Assembly: GCA_910576875.1 (NCBI GenBank)
Contig: CAJTKI010000007.1
Location: forward strand, 1-37,775
Source: an uncultured Christensenella sp.
Lineage (GTDB): Bacteria > Bacillota > Clostridia > Christensenellales > UBA3700
DNA length: 37,775 nt
Reading direction: 5' to 3'
The translations under genes were made by a program, and so were the position numbers. Shown here piece by piece: positions 26,379 to 34,067 of this stretch. The notes beneath the pieces are model-generated. The model was not told the origin of the DNA. It saw nothing but the letters and a program-made list of their open reading frames with translations, and did no database searches. Numbering within the stretch: the first letter of the stretch is position 1; each line of letters begins with the position of its first letter.

Positions 26379-27830
26379 TCAGTCTTTTTCCGCCGGATGC
26401 GCGGTAATGTACGTCTTTTGATCCGCCTCGGTCATAAACTTGGGCAACAAGCCGTCTTCGGTCTTATCGCTCTCTTCGTAACCGCTGACGATCTGCGCTT
26501 TCAACAAATCGTTGCCGAACGCAAACGTCGAATACTGCATCCGATACAGGTAACTGCTCTCGTCGGTATTGATGAAATACAGATACCCGTTGAGCCGCGT
26601 CGCCGCCAGCCACGAAGAAGATACCGTGACGTCGCTGAGTTTTTCTTCCTGCGGATATTCGGTATCGTATCCGGTGCAGCGCATGAGTTTGTTGCTGACC
26701 AGATAATACATATAATCTCCCTCGAAGAACAGCACCGTCGGCGCCGCCGAATACGCCTGCGTCTTGACGGTATTGTTGGATCCGCTGACGAGATCGGTGA
26801 TCGGCTTATAGATCACGACTTCCGCCGCAGCGGTCGTCATCAGACCCGCGCCGATCGGCGTCACGCCGCTCAGCGCGCTGTTGGCGTACTTGACTTCTTT
26901 GGTCTTATCGAATTTCGGTTCCTGCACGTTGTCGAACGTAAATCCGTACGTGCCCGCCGCGCGATCGCCGCCCTGCGCGGTACGCGTGTAGTACAACGTC
27001 TTGGTCGCCGCGTCGTAACGGATCGGCGATACGCTCATCTGCTCGGCATACGGTACATCGCCTTCCGTCGCGGAAGCAAACGTCTTCTCGTCGATCAGTT
27101 TGACGAAATCGCCTCCGGCAACCGACATATAGACTTCGTTGGCCATCACGTTTTTTTGCTCGCTCGCTTTGGTCAGGAAGATCGCGTCGCTCTGCTTGGT
27201 GAACATGACGGAGGAGACTTCTTCGCAAATCGTATCCGTCTGTCCGATCTTGTCGTCGGTAAAGGATACGCGCATGACTTTCTTATCCGCAGAATCGTAA
27301 TAGACCAGCGCGCCCGCCGTCACGATGTACTGCGTGGACTCGCCGTTGACGATCGCAATGCTCTGCGTCTTGCTGCCGTCCGTCGTCGTACGCATGAATT
27401 CCAGCGTGGACGTCAGCACCTTGTTCTGATTGTCGGTCTTGGTGCTCGAACTGACATAATAGATCCATTGTCCGTAAATGTAGATGCCGCCGTCGGCGTA
27501 CGTCGTATGGAACATCTTGGGCACGACGACCGCCGTCTCGCTCAAAGTGCCGTCGTCGTTGAGCTTGCTCTTCATGATGCTGCCCTTGACGGAAGCCTTG
27601 CCGAAATAGTTGTCCGTCGGCTTGGTAATGGAAGACGTGCTCTCCATGCCGTTGACATAATACACGTAACCGTCCTGCATGACGGCAAGCGAACCGTTGT
27701 TGGTCGTTTCGCCGTCGGTCAACGGTCCGACCGGTCCGTACTTAAAACTCTGACATGCGCCGAGCGTCGCGCAGAGCGCAACCAATGCGACGATGACGAG
27801 TGCGATTACGGTTTTTCTGTTTCTGCTCAT
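26379..27830 (-). CDS. Lipoprotein with propeller-like repeats, unknown function
   Basis: This 483-residue protein has a lipoprotein signal: basic MSRNRK, a hydrophobic stretch, and the lipobox LGAC with the lipidated Cys near residue 26. The mature part is built of repeated YY/YLY-centred strands (DGYVYYVNG, QWIYYVSS, GALVYYDSA, KTLYYTRT, DYMYYLVSN, GYLYFINTD), which suggests a beta-propeller like DUF5050-type surface proteins. It should sit on the outer face of the cell membrane. GGAGA lies 6 nt before the ATG. It has its own promoter and terminator. I cannot name a ligand. Confidence 0.8.
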   Translation of the reverse strand: MSRNRKTVIALVIVALVALCATLGACQSFKYGPVGPLTDGETTNNGSLAVMQDGYVYYVNGMESTSSITKPTDNYFGKASVKGSIMKSKLNDDGTLSETAVVVPKMFHTTYADGGIYIYGQWIYYVSSSTKTDNQNKVLTSTLEFMRTTTDGSKTQSIAIVNGESTQYIVTAGALVYYDSADKKVMRVSFTDDKIGQTDTICEEVSSVMFTKQSDAIFLTKASEQKNVMANEVYMSVAGGDFVKLIDEKTFASATEGDVPYAEQMSVSPIRYDAATKTLYYTRTAQGGDRAAGTYGFTFDNVQEPKFDKTKEVKYANSALSGVTPIGAGLMTTAAAEVVIYKPITDLVSGSNNTVKTQAYSAAPTVLFFEGDYMYYLVSNKLMRCTGYDTEYPQEEKLSDVTVSSSWLAATRLNGYLYFINTDESSYLYRMQYSTFAFGNDLLKAQIVSGYEESDKTEDGLLPKFMTEADQKTYITAHPAEKD

Positions 27831-27877
27831 ATCTGTCTCCTAACGATATTCGGGTCATTTTACATAACGCTAGTGTA

Positions 27878-27906
27878 ATTATAATATAATAAATTTAAGA
27901 ATGCAA
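27878..27906 (-). promoter_or_regulatory. Promoter of the lipoprotein gene
   Basis: On the minus strand, TTGCAT (27906-27901), a 17-bp spacer and TATAAT (27883-27878) lie about 48 bp before the start codon, in a strongly AT-rich stretch shared with the divergent small gene. Confidence 0.8.
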
Positions 27907-27944
27907 TCTCTTTTGTATCAATTATTATCGGAAGGAGTTGTTTT

Positions 27945-28211
27945 ATGCGCAAATTTACGCAAATGACGGGTTTCGTACCGCCGCAAATCCCTGTGACGGA
28001 ACCGCCCGCCGACCCGCAGACCCAACTGCTGCAATCCGTCCTGCCGATGCTCTCCGCCCCCGAACGACCGCCCGTCGCGCCGCAAGCGCCCCCGCCGTCG
28101 CCCGCGATCGAAGATCCGTTGGCGTTGCCCGCCGAACAGGCGGAATATCTGCGCGCGCACGAGCGCGCCGTACAGTCCATCCTGTCCGCGCCCGCCGCAA
28201 ACCGCCTCTAA
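27945..28211 (+). CDS. Small proline-rich protein, unknown function
   Basis: This 88-residue protein has GGAAGGAG 7 nt before its ATG, good evidence for translation. After MRKFTQMTGFVPPQIP, it is dominated by Pro and Ala (LSAPERPPVAPQAPPPSPAIEDP is characteristic) and ends in a short amphipathic helix (PAEQAEYLRAHERAVQSIL). It has no signal peptide or membrane helix. Its stop codon overlaps that of the convergent uracil-DNA glycosylase gene (CTAA). No clear promoter was found for it. I do not recognise the family. Confidence 0.68.
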   Translation: MRKFTQMTGFVPPQIPVTEPPADPQTQLLQSVLPMLSAPERPPVAPQAPPPSPAIEDPLALPAEQAEYLRAHERAVQSILSAPAANRL

Positions 28212-28918
28212 ACCGTCGCGCCGCGCATCCGCTCCCAGTCCGCCTGCGAACGGCAAGCCCAGTCGACCGGATCGCGTCCGTGCGCCTGCAAAAACGCATT
28301 GGCTTGCGAAAAATGCCGGCATTCCAAAAATCCTTGATAGAACGACAACGGGCTGGGATGCACGCTGCGCAAAATACAGTGGCGCGGATTGGTGATGCAT
28401 TCCGCCTTGCGTTTGGCATAGCCGCCCCACAGCAGAAACACGATCGGATCCGGACTATCGTTGAGCAAGCGGATCACCGCGTCCGTAAAACGCTCCCAAC
28501 CTTTGCCCGCATGGCTTTGCGCCGCGCCGCGGCGCACGGTCAACACGCTGTTGAGCAACATCACGCCCTGATGCGCCCAGCCGGACAAATCTCCGTCCGT
28601 CGTCGGCGCAATGCCGAGATCGTATTCCAAAGCTTTGTAAATATTGACCAAAGACGGCGGACACTGCACACCCGGATTGACGCTGAAACACAAACCGTTC
28701 GCCTGTCCTTCTCCGTGATACGGATCTTGTCCCAAAATCACGACTTTCACCTGTTCGTACGGCGTATACGCAAATGCGGACATGATCCGATCCATCGGCG
28801 GATAGACGGTGTGCGTGTGGTATTCCTGCCACACGTACGCGCGCAATGCGGTATAGTACTCCTGCGCCGCTTCCGACGATAAAAGCGCGTCCCAACTGTT
28901 GTTCAAATGCGTAGCCAT
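28208..28918 (-). CDS. ung: Uracil-DNA glycosylase, family 1
   Basis: This 236-residue enzyme removes uracil from DNA in base-excision repair. The water-activating loop GQDPYHGEGQANGL (catalytic D65 and H68) and the DNA-intercalation loop HPSPLS (H187-S192) are both intact, and the length fits the family. I chose the ATG at 28918 (MATHLNNSW) because AGGAGA lies upstream and a promoter fits; longer in-frame starts would pass through the promoter and the divergent PHP gene. Its stop overlaps that of the convergent proline-rich gene, and no terminator is visible between them. Confidence 0.95.
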   Translation of the reverse strand: MATHLNNSWDALLSSEAAQEYYTALRAYVWQEYHTHTVYPPMDRIMSAFAYTPYEQVKVVILGQDPYHGEGQANGLCFSVNPGVQCPPSLVNIYKALEYDLGIAPTTDGDLSGWAHQGVMLLNSVLTVRRGAAQSHAGKGWERFTDAVIRLLNDSPDPIVFLLWGGYAKRKAECITNPRHCILRSVHPSPLSFYQGFLECRHFSQANAFLQAHGRDPVDWACRSQADWERMRGATV

Positions 28919-28940
28919 AAGCAAATTTCTCCTATGCTCT

Positions 28941-28969
28941 ATCATACCATCCGCGCCGTCGTCTGTCAA
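28941..28969 (-). promoter_or_regulatory. Promoter of ung
   Basis: On the minus strand, TTGACA (28969-28964), a 17-bp spacer and TATGAT (28946-28941) occur together. The leader is short, about 16 nt, but includes AGGAGA. Confidence 0.82.
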
Positions 28970-29004
28970 CCCGACGCAATCCGCGACGCGTATGCCGCAA
29001 AACG

Positions 29005-29034
29005 TTGACATCGCGCCCGATCGGGCGGTATCAT
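29005..29034 (+). promoter_or_regulatory. Promoter of the PHP gene, with a palindrome in the spacer; places the start on the ATG
   Basis: TTGACA (29005-29010), an 18-bp spacer and TATCAT (29029-29034) are followed by ATACGT and ATG at 29041. The spacer contains a perfect 14-bp palindrome, CGCCCGATCGGGCG (29014-29027), a likely operator. The expected first base is the A of ATG. Confidence 0.8.
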
Positions 29035-29040
29035 ATACGT

Positions 29041-29850
29041 ATGATCGATACGCATACGCATACGTGCCATTCGCACGACTCCGCATTATCGCCCGAAGCG
29101 CTGCTGCAAGCCGCATCCGAAAAAGGATGCGAATTGATCGCCGTGACCAATCACTGCGATCGCGACATCGTCGGCGTCCGATCGTGCGCGCATATCGCGC
29201 AGCTCGACGTAGACCGTACGTTTCGGGAACTGTCCGCCCTGCAAGCGCGCGCCGGCAACCGTACGCGCGTCTCCGTCGGACTGGAATGCGGCTGGGCAAA
29301 ATTTTGCGAAGCCGACTATGCCGAAATTCTGTCCCGCTATCCGTGGGATTACGTCATCAATTCGATCCATATGACCGATGGCGAAGATTTGTATATGCCG
29401 TCGTACTTTGCGCATCGCGACAAGATACAGGCGTATACGCTGTATCTGCAAAGCGTGCGCGCGTCGCTGGACGCGCCCTATCCGTACGAGACGATCGGAC
29501 ACATCGGATACGTCATGCGCAAAGCCCCCTATCCGGACAACGCGATGCGCTATGCCGACCACGCCGATCTGCTGGACGAGATCCTGCGCGCGCTCGTCGA
29601 AAAAGGAAAAGCGCTGGAACTCAATTCCAACGCCAAAGGCACGCAACAGTCGCTGTTGCCGTCCCGCGAAATTCTCGTCCGATACCGCGAACTGGGCGGC
29701 GAATTGCTGACATTCGGATCGGACGCGCACACCGCCGACCGCATCGGCGACAAATACGATATCGCCGCGGCAATGGCGCGAGAAGCTGGATTTCGATACT
29801 TCTTCGGATTCCTGCAACATCGTCCGATCGCATTCCCGATCGAAAGTTAA
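29041..29850 (+). CDS. PHP-domain phosphatase, histidinol-phosphatase-like
   Basis: This 269-residue protein of the PHP phosphoesterase family starts with the metal-binding DTHTHTCHSHDS (H5, H7) and has VTNHCD, GLECGW, SIHM, GHIGYVMR and FGSDAHTADRIG, which supply the other metal ligands. It most resembles histidinol-phosphatases (L-histidinol phosphate to histidinol), but no his genes are nearby, so another phosphomonoester may be the substrate. An earlier in-frame start at 29005 would lie inside the promoter. There is no ribosome binding site, and the ATG falls on the predicted transcription start. It is divergent from ung. Confidence 0.85.
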   Translation: MIDTHTHTCHSHDSALSPEALLQAASEKGCELIAVTNHCDRDIVGVRSCAHIAQLDVDRTFRELSALQARAGNRTRVSVGLECGWAKFCEADYAEILSRYPWDYVINSIHMTDGEDLYMPSYFAHRDKIQAYTLYLQSVRASLDAPYPYETIGHIGYVMRKAPYPDNAMRYADHADLLDEILRALVEKGKALELNSNAKGTQQSLLPSREILVRYRELGGELLTFGSDAHTADRIGDKYDIAAAMAREAGFRYFFGFLQHRPIAFPIES

Positions 29851-29872
29851 CGCGTTTTCCCGCAACGCAAAA

Positions 29873-31030
29873 TCATCCCGCGACGCGTCGGTACGCCTCT
29901 CCGCCGCATAGGCAAATCATCTTGATCGCATCCGAATCGAATTCGCGCGCATACACGCGGTAGCGTCCGCTGAACGCGCCGCTCGCGCGCACGTGCAGAT
30001 CCGTCGTACCGCTCGGACACAACCCGTAGCGTACCGCGGTATCCGCATCGACGACGCTGCCCGAAGGAATCGCCGCCGCTATCGCCGCAAGCGAGACTTC
30101 CGCGTCCGCGCGCCGAACCGTCGGTGCGGCGGGCACGATTTCGACCAACCGTTCCGCAAGCGCGTCGTTCCATGCGCGGACCTGCTCCAACGTCACGCGC
30201 CGCGCGATGCGATACGCGTATCCGTTGCGGACGGTCGCGCTCATGCCGTCTTCCGAAAGCCGATCGGCAAAATCTCTTTCCCGATACCGCGCCGATCTCG
30301 CGATGCCGCGAGATTGACAAATCTCGGCAATCAACCGCCGCACCCTGCGCGATGCCAAACCCGATCGCACGCGGATTCGAGTCGGCAAATCCGCGCCGGA
30401 TTTGCGCATCCCGACGTTCTCGTGACGATAGCGTCGCGCGTCCAATTTGTCGGGCGCGATCGCCAGATCGACGACGAGCGTCTTGCCGAGCACGCTCAAA
30501 CGCGCCACCGATCGACGATGCGCGCGAAACGTCTGCTTAAATTTGCCGAACCGCTCGCGCAACCCGTACGAGCACAGGCAATTGCAAATCTCTGTGTAAA
30601 ATCGTTTGGAATCCTTATCCAACAAGCGCAATCGGACGTCGAGCGTCCGCTGCGGTTTGAGCCTTGTTTTGTCGTCGACGATCCGACGCCATGCGCCGCC
30701 GTCTGCGCGCTTTGACCCGCGTCGCGCAATCGGACAGTCCTCTTCACCGCTCGCCGCCGTGCAAACCCGCCTTAGATCGACGCTGACATCGGACATGCAA
30801 ACGATGCGCGCGTCGGTCTCTTCTGCATTGCGCCGCCGCATCGGACGATAGAATGCCGCCGTAGCGTTGCAACGCGCCGCAGCGATCAGCGCCCGCATAC
30901 GGGACGCGTAACGCACGCGCCGCGCGACGTCCGCCCACGCGATCGCCAATCCCGCAACGCATATCGCGCATATCGCGATCGCAACATACCGATACGGCAT
31001 CCATGTCCGATCCAATAACCGCTCCGCCAT
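29873..31030 (-). CDS. Membrane-anchored protein with domain of unknown function and uL15-like C-terminus
   Basis: This 385-residue protein has a single transmembrane helix (about residues 13-33) and an Arg-rich linker. A domain at 128-243 (SKRFYTEICNCLCSYG, then LSVLGKTLVVDLAIAP, then LPTRIRVRSGLASRRVRRL) and a C-terminal module at 312-381 (VVDADTAVRYGL, then DLHVRASGAFSGRYRVYAREFDSDAIKMICLCGG) both recur in the 764-residue protein at 34123-36417. The C-terminal module follows the pattern of the end of ribosomal protein uL15. It is clearly not the ribosomal protein. I chose the ATG at 31030 because AAAGGAG lies 9 nt upstream. It follows the thiamine pyrophosphokinase and HAD genes on the same strand. 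Its role is unknown. Confidence 0.75.
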   Translation of the reverse strand: MAERLLDRTWMPYRYVAIAICAICVAGLAIAWADVARRVRYASRMRALIAAARCNATAAFYRPMRRRNAEETDARIVCMSDVSVDLRRVCTAASGEEDCPIARRGSKRADGGAWRRIVDDKTRLKPQRTLDVRLRLLDKDSKRFYTEICNCLCSYGLRERFGKFKQTFRAHRRSVARLSVLGKTLVVDLAIAPDKLDARRYRHENVGMRKSGADLPTRIRVRSGLASRRVRRLIAEICQSRGIARSARYRERDFADRLSEDGMSATVRNGYAYRIARRVTLEQVRAWNDALAERLVEIVPAAPTVRRADAEVSLAAIAAAIPSGSVVDADTAVRYGLCPSGTTDLHVRASGAFSGRYRVYAREFDSDAIKMICLCGGEAYRRVAG

Positions 31031-31096
31031 TGATCCGCGCTCCTTTGCGATGTCACGCATGCAAAGTATGGACCGCGCGCATCGCGTTTATGCAGT

Positions 31097-31741
31097 CTAC
31101 ACCGACAAAACCGCGGTTGTAAGCAACCGTTCGCGCAATTGCATCCAGTCGGACGCGATCGTCGCATTCGCCGCCGACCGTACGTCTCCGAATCCCCATC
31201 CCGCGCCGATAAAGGATATACCCGCCGCAAGCGCAAACCGCGCGTCCACCGCGCTGTCTCCGACATATATGCATTCGTCTTGCGACTCGACGCCGCACGC
31301 CTGCGCAAAAATATGCCACATCGTCGCATCCGGTTTGGTCGGCACGCCGACGCGACTGCCTACCGTACAGTCGATCGCATCGCCGAACAAATACCGTACA
31401 AGCGCTTTCGCCGCGCCGTCCTGCTTGTTGGAAATCACGCCGATCTTCCAACCCGCCGCCCGCAAGTCCGCGATCGTCTCGCGCGCGCCGTCATAGACGC
31501 GCGGCGCGCGATACATATTGCGCTCGTAACTGCGTCGGAACAAATCCATCGTATGCTCGTCCGGATACGCGTGCGAAACGCGTTCCAACAATTTATACGG
31601 TCCGTCTCCGATCGCGCGCCGAACGTCCGCAAGCGTGCATTGCGGATAGCCGCATGCAAGCAACGTCTCGTTGACGGACTGCGTCAAATCGGCAAGAGAG
31701 TCGATCAACGTCCCGTCCAAATCCAAAATCAGCCGTCTCAT
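31097..31741 (-). CDS. HAD-superfamily phosphatase, phosphoglycolate-phosphatase-like
   Basis: This 214-residue phosphatase has all HAD motifs: DLDGT (D7, D9) with a helical cap inserted after it, VISNKQD (motif II), the motif III Lys in TKPDATMW, and GDSAVDARFALAAG (motif IV). It resembles Gph/PpaX-type enzymes that hydrolyse small phosphomonoesters. The start overlaps the thiamine pyrophosphokinase stop as ATGA, so the two are translationally coupled. A role in thiamine phosphate turnover is possible but not shown by the sequence. Confidence 0.9.
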   Translation of the reverse strand: MRRLILDLDGTLIDSLADLTQSVNETLLACGYPQCTLADVRRAIGDGPYKLLERVSHAYPDEHTMDLFRRSYERNMYRAPRVYDGARETIADLRAAGWKIGVISNKQDGAAKALVRYLFGDAIDCTVGSRVGVPTKPDATMWHIFAQACGVESQDECIYVGDSAVDARFALAAGISFIGAGWGFGDVRSAANATIASDWMQLRERLLTTAVLSV

Positions 31742-32340
31742 ATCGCGTCCTTATCCTGCACGACGACGATCGCGCACCCGGACGCGACGCAGATGCGGAC
31801 GCAATCGCCCGTCATCTCGTTGCTGACCCCGATCGCCGACTGTCCGTCCAATCGCAAGTCGCGCACCGGATATTCCAACCCGCTCGCCGATACAACAGTC
31901 GGTTGCCAAGCGAACAACGACAGATAGCGGGATGCGTCGGATTTGAGTTCCAACGTATCGCGCACAAAATATACGGTCTCCCGCATACCGACGATGCGCA
32001 CGTCGAGCGCGCAAGACGCCGCCGCGCACGCCGCAATCGCGGCAATCGAATGATCCAGACGTCTGCCCAATACGCCGAACACATCGATCGAGCGATACCC
32101 CTTGTCCGCAGCAAGTCGAAGTCCCGCCTCCAAATCGGTATAATCCTTATGCGCGGGACGTCGATCGACCCAAACGCCTTGCGGCACATAACCCAAGGAA
32201 TCCAAATCTCCGACCACCGCGTCCGCATCCGCGCCGACATATCGGTAACCGCCGTCCAACGCGATTGCATACGCATAGCGCTTGCGGTCATAACGCGCGG
32301 CGCAAAAATCCCCGCCGCCGATCAATACACACCGTTCCAT
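31738..32340 (-). CDS. Thiamine pyrophosphokinase
   Basis: This 200-residue enzyme transfers pyrophosphate from ATP to thiamine to make thiamine diphosphate. It has LIGGGDF at the start, IALDGGYRY, GDLDSLG, and the catalytic HKDYTDLEAGL; the C-terminal beta-sandwich (about residues 120-200) ends in IVVVQ. It supports use of salvaged thiamine. I chose the ATG at 32340 because it begins right at the conserved core and lies exactly 6 nt after the -10 hexamer. Longer in-frame starts run through the promoter. There is no ribosome binding site. It heads a minus-strand group with the HAD phosphatase and the uL15-like membrane protein. Confidence 0.92.
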   Translation of the reverse strand: MERCVLIGGGDFCAARYDRKRYAYAIALDGGYRYVGADADAVVGDLDSLGYVPQGVWVDRRPAHKDYTDLEAGLRLAADKGYRSIDVFGVLGRRLDHSIAAIAACAAASCALDVRIVGMRETVYFVRDTLELKSDASRYLSLFAWQPTVVSASGLEYPVRDLRLDGQSAIGVSNEMTGDCVRICVASGCAIVVVQDKDAI

Positions 32341-32346
32341 ACCGCT

Positions 32347-32375
32347 ATTATAATCCAACGAACAGTCTCGGGCAA
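32347..32375 (-). promoter_or_regulatory. Promoter of the thiamine pyrophosphokinase group; places the start on the ATG
   Basis: On the minus strand, TTGCCC (32375-32370), a 17-bp spacer and TATAAT (32352-32347) are followed by AGCGGT and ATG (32340). The mRNA should be leaderless. Confidence 0.82.
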
Positions 32376-32391
32376 TCGTTTTGCACGGAAT

Positions 32392-32417
32392 ACGCATCGA
32401 TATACATATCATACAAC
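32392..32417 (+). promoter_or_regulatory. Possible sigma-K/E-like promoter of the collagen-like gene
   Basis: AC (32392-32393), a 16-bp gap and CATACAAC (32410-32417) resemble the mother-cell sporulation consensus (AC, 16 bp, CATA-nnn-T), with C in place of the last T. No good sigma-A promoter was found in this interval. This is a weak call, made mainly from context. Confidence 0.35.
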
Positions 32418-32471
32418 GAGCGCGACTGACATCGCGCGAGCTATCCCAGACATTCCTGCAAAGGAGGAACT

Positions 32472-33944
32472 ATGTTTCAAAATCAAAATTGCTGCAATCC
32501 GTGTTGTTGCAGCACCACGGTAGTCGCATCCCGCGGTCCGCAAGGTCTCCAAGGACCGATCGGCCCCACCGGTCCTACCGGCCCCGCAGGCACGGGCGTC
32601 GTCATACTCGGCGCATATCCTTCGCTTGCCGCACTGCAAGCGGCGCATCCGGTCGGCAACGTCGGAGACGCATACGCCGTCAACGGCGAATTGTATATTT
32701 GGGATGCCGCAAGCGCATCTTGGGTACGCGCAGGCGTCGTCGCAGGCCCGACGGGCGCAACCGGATCAACCGGCGCAGTCGGCGCGACGGGCGCAACCGG
32801 TGCAACCGGTCCGACGGGCGCAACGGGTCCGACCGGAGCGACAGGTCCTACGGGTCCCGCAGGCGCAACCGGCATCAGCGTCACCGGTGCAACCGGTCCG
32901 ACGGGCGCGACGGGCCCGACCGGAGCGACCGGTCCTACGGGTCCCGCAGGCGCGACCGGCGTCAGCGTCACCGGTGCAACCGGTCCGACGGGCGCGACAG
33001 GTTCCACCGGAGCAACGGGAGCAACCGGAGCGGCAGGTCTGATCGGCCCCACGGGTGCAACGGGCGCAGACGGCGCAACCGGCCCCACCGGCGCAACGGG
33101 TGCAACCGGTGCAGACGGCGCGACGGGCCCCACGGGTCCGACGGGCGCAACCGGTGCAGACGGCGCGGCAGGTCCGATCGGTCCCACGGGAGCAACGGGC
33201 GCAGACGGCGCAACCGGCCCCACCGGCGCAACGGGTGCAACCGGAGCGGACGGCGCGACGGGTCCCACCGGCCCCACGGGCGCAACCGGAGCAGACGGCG
33301 CGGCGGGCTTGATCGGTCCGACGGGTGCAACGGGCGCAGACGGCGCAACCGGTCCCACCGGCGCAACGGGCGCAACCGGAGCGAACGGCGCGACGGGCCC
33401 CACCGGTCCCACGGGCGCGACCGGCGCTGCCGGCACAGCTGGTCTGATCGGTCCGACGGGCGCGACCGGAGCCAACGGCGCAACAGGCGCTACCGGCGCG
33501 ACCGGAGCAACCGGCACGGCAGATCTCAATGCGTACGGCGGTCTGTATAACACGACGCCGCAAACTCTGAACCTTGCCGTCGGCGGAACGACGCAATTGC
33601 CGATCCCGACCGCGATGCCGCTCAAAAACGTAACCAATACCCCTGCCAACAGTCTCACCGTAGGCGCGACCGGCGTGTATGAAATCAATTACTACACCAA
33701 CGTATCCGCGGCTGTCGGCACGACGGTCACGATGTCCGTACGCAGAAACGGCACCGCGCTTCCGCAAGCGACGATCTCGCGTATTTTGTCGGTGGGCGTC
33801 GGGTCCCTGTACAACGGCAGCGTAATCCTTGCGCTGACCGCGGGCGATGTGATCGACATGGCGCTATCGGCGCTGCTCGCCGTAGGCATTACGCTCGGCG
33901 GCGGCGTAAACACGACGTTGACGCTCAAACAAATCAGCGTATAA
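32472..33944 (+). CDS. Collagen-like surface protein, BclA/exosporium-like
   Basis: This 490-residue protein has a Cys-rich head (CCNPCCC, residues 7-13) and a short Gly-X-Y stretch (22-42). Next is a small globular insert (about 43-91, VILGAYPSLAALQ and GELYIWDAASASWV), often seen in clostridial collagen-like proteins. Gly-X-Y repeats follow for about 258 residues (92-349), mostly GAT, GPT and GAD, and then a 141-residue Gly/Ala/Thr-rich C-terminal domain that probably trimerises like BclA. Two short interruptions (GISVTG and GVSVTG) shift the triplet phase. There is no classical signal peptide, as in exosporium proteins. AAGGAGG lies 5 nt before the ATG. A spore-surface or cell-surface filament is likely. 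Confidence 0.88.
   Translation: MFQNQNCCNPCCCSTTVVASRGPQGLQGPIGPTGPTGPAGTGVVILGAYPSLAALQAAHPVGNVGDAYAVNGELYIWDAASASWVRAGVVAGPTGATGSTGAVGATGATGATGPTGATGPTGATGPTGPAGATGISVTGATGPTGATGPTGATGPTGPAGATGVSVTGATGPTGATGSTGATGATGAAGLIGPTGATGADGATGPTGATGATGADGATGPTGPTGATGADGAAGPIGPTGATGADGATGPTGATGATGADGATGPTGPTGATGADGAAGLIGPTGATGADGATGPTGATGATGANGATGPTGPTGATGAAGTAGLIGPTGATGANGATGATGATGATGTADLNAYGGLYNTTPQTLNLAVGGTTQLPIPTAMPLKNVTNTPANSLTVGATGVYEINYYTNVSAAVGTTVTMSVRRNGTALPQATISRILSVGVGSLYNGSVILALTAGDVIDMALSALLAVGITLGGGVNTTLTLKQISV
32745..33518 (+). repeat. Tandem repeat region encoding Gly-X-Y, with a 135-bp period in its second half
   Basis: The collagen-coding DNA is made of 9-bp-multiple units. From 33036 onward it has a higher-order period of exactly 135 bp (45 residues, 15 triplets): units start at 33036, 33171, 33306 and 33441 with GL(I)/GPI-GPT-GAT-GA(D/N), the last one incomplete. 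Such repeats are prone to length change. Confidence 0.92.
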
Positions 33945-33960
33945 CAGCGCGCATCCAAAT

Positions 33961-33987
33961 GCCGACGGAATTTTCCGTCGGCTCTTT
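33961..33987 (+). terminator. Terminator of the collagen-like gene
   Basis: GCCGACGGAA pairs with TTCCGTCGGC around TT, followed by TCTTT. The T run is short, so termination may be partial. Confidence 0.7.
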
Positions 33988-34067
33988 GGATCTTTGCGTC
34001 CTGCGGTATAAATGCGATGTCCGCATACCGCGCCAACGCCGTCGCGGCGCAAACGGCGACGGCGCAT

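Noticed and set aside
32745..33518. A short regular repeat array that could be taken for CRISPR
   Set aside because: The repeats are in frame, encode Gly-X-Y without spacers of constant unrelated sequence, and lie inside a gene with a good ribosome binding site.
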